From CBDIHH01 sp965279095 (GTDB lineage Bacteria > Pseudomonadota > Alphaproteobacteria > Caulobacterales > Caulobacteraceae), in NCBI GenBank assembly GCA_965279095.1, contig CBDIHH010000007.1:248001-312000 (forward strand): 64,000 nucleotides of DNA, given 5' to 3'. Positions 63,096-64,000 of this stretch are shown here, piece by piece. The notes under the pieces were generated by a model. It saw only the letters and a program-made list of their open reading frames with translations, ran no database searches and had not been told where the DNA came from. The stretch's first letter is position 1. Each line of letters opens with the position of its first letter. The translations under genes and the position numbers were made by a program.

Positions 63096-63127
63096 TGTAG
63101 CGCGAGGATGGGTGGAGGCAAGGGGGA

Positions 63128-63198
63128 AGGAGTACGGCGGGTGGCCAGGCGGCCTCTCACCCCTCCACACCACGCCGTCGAGCGCTTGATGGAAGGGT
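63128..63198. repeat. Direct repeat, family G (copy 2)
   Basis: Second copy of the ~68-bp element at 61838-61905, same orientation. It lies upstream of the ArsR gene and is followed after about 30 bp by a family F-like palindrome. Confidence 0.75.
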
Positions 63199-63227
63199 CT
63201 GCGCACGCCGCGACCGAACTGCGCCCT

Positions 63228-63340
63228 GCGTCCTTCGACAGTCCGCCGCTACGCGTCGGCCGCTCAGGATGACGAACGGGCGAGATTACAAACGGTCGTC
63301 ATCCTGAGCCGGCCGCGCAAGCTGCCGTGTCGAAGGACGC
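63228..63340. repeat. Palindromic intergenic repeat, family F-like (copy 2)
   Basis: Inverted repeat with outer TGCGTCCTTCGACA / TGTCGAAGGACGCA arms and inner GCTCAGGATGACGA / TCGTCATCCTGAGC arms. Its centre (CGGGCGAGATTACAAACGG) is not conserved. It ends 9 bp before the stop of the binding-protein gene and may terminate it. Confidence 0.8.
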
Positions 63341-63349
63341 ACGCGGCCC

Positions 63350-64000
63350 CTACTGCAGCCGCCAATCCTCCGGCGCCCAGTGGCTGTCGGTCACCGTCCC
63401 AAGCGTCGCGGCGGTCATCGCCGGGCTCGGCACGTAGAGCATCTTCGGCACCGGGTCGCCGTTCAGGCCGCGCACCACATTGTCGAGGGCCAGCCGGCCC
63501 ATCAGCACGGGGTTCTCGTCGACGTTCACGTCGATGGCGCCGGACTTCAGATAGGGCAGCGTCTCCTTGGAGAAGGAGGTGGTGGTGATGACCAGCTTGT
63601 CCAGACGGCCGGCGTTCTTCGCCGCGTCCGCCGCGCCCAGGGCCAGGCTGTCGGCGACGGTGAAGATGCCGTCAAGGTCGGGGGTGGAGGCCAGCAGGTC
63701 CTCGGTGATGCGCTGGAACTCCGAGCGGTCGGGGATGCCGAATTTCTCGGCGACGATGACGATGCCGGGGTATTTGGCCGCCATTACCTCCTTGAAGCCC
63801 TTGACCCGGTTGATCGACCATTCCCCCGCCGACGGGCCGTTGAGCATGGCCACGCGGCCGCGGCCCTTCAGCGCCTCACCCATGAATTCGGCCTGCTGGC
63901 GGCCGATGCCGACATCGTCGTTGGCGACGGTGGAGACGATCTTGGGCGAGGCGGTGGAGGTGACGTGGGCGAAGACGGGGATGCCCTTGGCCGCCGCGCG
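63350..64000 (-). CDS. Sugar-type ABC transporter periplasmic binding protein, C-terminal part (cut by window edge)
   Basis: The frame is open to the right edge, so the N terminus and signal peptide lie outside. About 216 residues are present, with the type-1 periplasmic binding fold: GIPVFAHVTSTASPKI, DDVGIGRQQAEFMGEAL, LNGPSAGEWSINRVKGFKE, TPDLDGIFTVADSLALGAAD and NVDENPVLMGRLALDNV. This is the ribose/autoinducer-2-like pattern. The associated permease and ATPase would be outside the window. The gene ends on ...HWAPEDWRLQ and is followed by a palindrome. Confidence 0.88.
   Translation of the reverse strand, partial: RAAAKGIPVFAHVTSTASPKIVSTVANDDVGIGRQQAEFMGEALKGRGRVAMLNGPSAGEWSINRVKGFKEVMAAKYPGIVIVAEKFGIPDRSEFQRITEDLLASTPDLDGIFTVADSLALGAADAAKNAGRLDKLVITTTSFSKETLPYLKSGAIDVNVDENPVLMGRLALDNVVRGLNGDPVPKMLYVPSPAMTAATLGTVTDSHWAPEDWRLQ

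Overview
The window is about 64 kb of very GC-rich DNA, with codons almost always ending in G or C. It carries two large TonB-dependent receptors, many short-chain dehydrogenases, IclR and GntR regulators, and numerous palindromic intergenic repeats. The repeats and the FlmG-like TPR/GT41 glycosyltransferase point to an alphaproteobacterium, most likely of the Caulobacterales (Phenylobacterium/Caulobacter type), with a sphingomonad as the alternative. This is inference from gene style; no rRNA or other marker gene is present.

Layout. 1-414 is the 3' end of an IS110-family transposase. 1006-5496 (minus strand) holds a VOC protein, an Old-Yellow-Enzyme/FAD fusion reductase and a methyltransferase. 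5662-11711 (plus) holds a RedY/HapK-like protein and an SDR, then LeuC, LeuD, an isocitrate-lyase/PEP-mutase-family lyase, a lambda-crystallin-type dehydrogenase and an FCD-type GntR regulator. At 11930-15013 an HMG-CoA-lyase-like enzyme faces a class III CoA-transferase followed by an IclR regulator. 15018-20951 (minus) is an operon of a VOC protein, a ribose-type ABC importer and an FAD-linked oxidase. 21028-27738 is a methyltransferase with a small helical protein, divergent from a TonB receptor, an IclR regulator, a small unknown protein and an SDR. At 27914-34340 an aldehyde dehydrogenase and an unknown protein face hydantoinase/oxoprolinase A and B. katG lies at 34670-36850. 36991-40347 (minus) is a flavin monooxygenase, Asp/Glu-racemase-like protein and MmgE/PrpD operon. 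40490-44371 is a second methyltransferase, small helical protein and TonB receptor module.

From 44673 the content changes. A UTRA-type GntR regulator precedes a tightly coupled operon (45504-51956) of a DegT-type aminotransferase, an SDR, a second PLP-fold protein, two GNAT-fold transferases, a beta-propeller glycosidase-like protein and an unusual methyltransferase. This looks like biosynthesis of an acylated amino-sugar or similar small molecule. Facing it (52908-56385) is a coupled operon of a TPR/GT41 glycosyltransferase, a 2-oxoglutarate/Fe(II)-type oxygenase and a zinc-ribbon membrane methyltransferase. The right end has a hybrid histidine kinase, DUF1285 and WYL-regulator genes, an ArsR/AHSA1 pair and a sugar-type periplasmic binding protein cut by the window edge.

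Themes. The left two thirds reads as a catabolic island for organic acids or aromatic-type compounds: outer-membrane receptors and an ABC importer for uptake, oxidases and reductases, CoA activation and C-C lyases, each set with its own regulator. Four near-identical 10-bp elements (TYGNATACAA) sit in two divergent promoters 17 kb apart and tie the CoA-transferase/lyase pair to the hydantoinase/ALDH pair as one probable regulon. The best candidates for something undescribed are the duplicated methyltransferase/helical-protein/TonB-receptor module, the glycan-like operon at 45-52 kb and the GT41/oxygenase/methyltransferase operon facing it.
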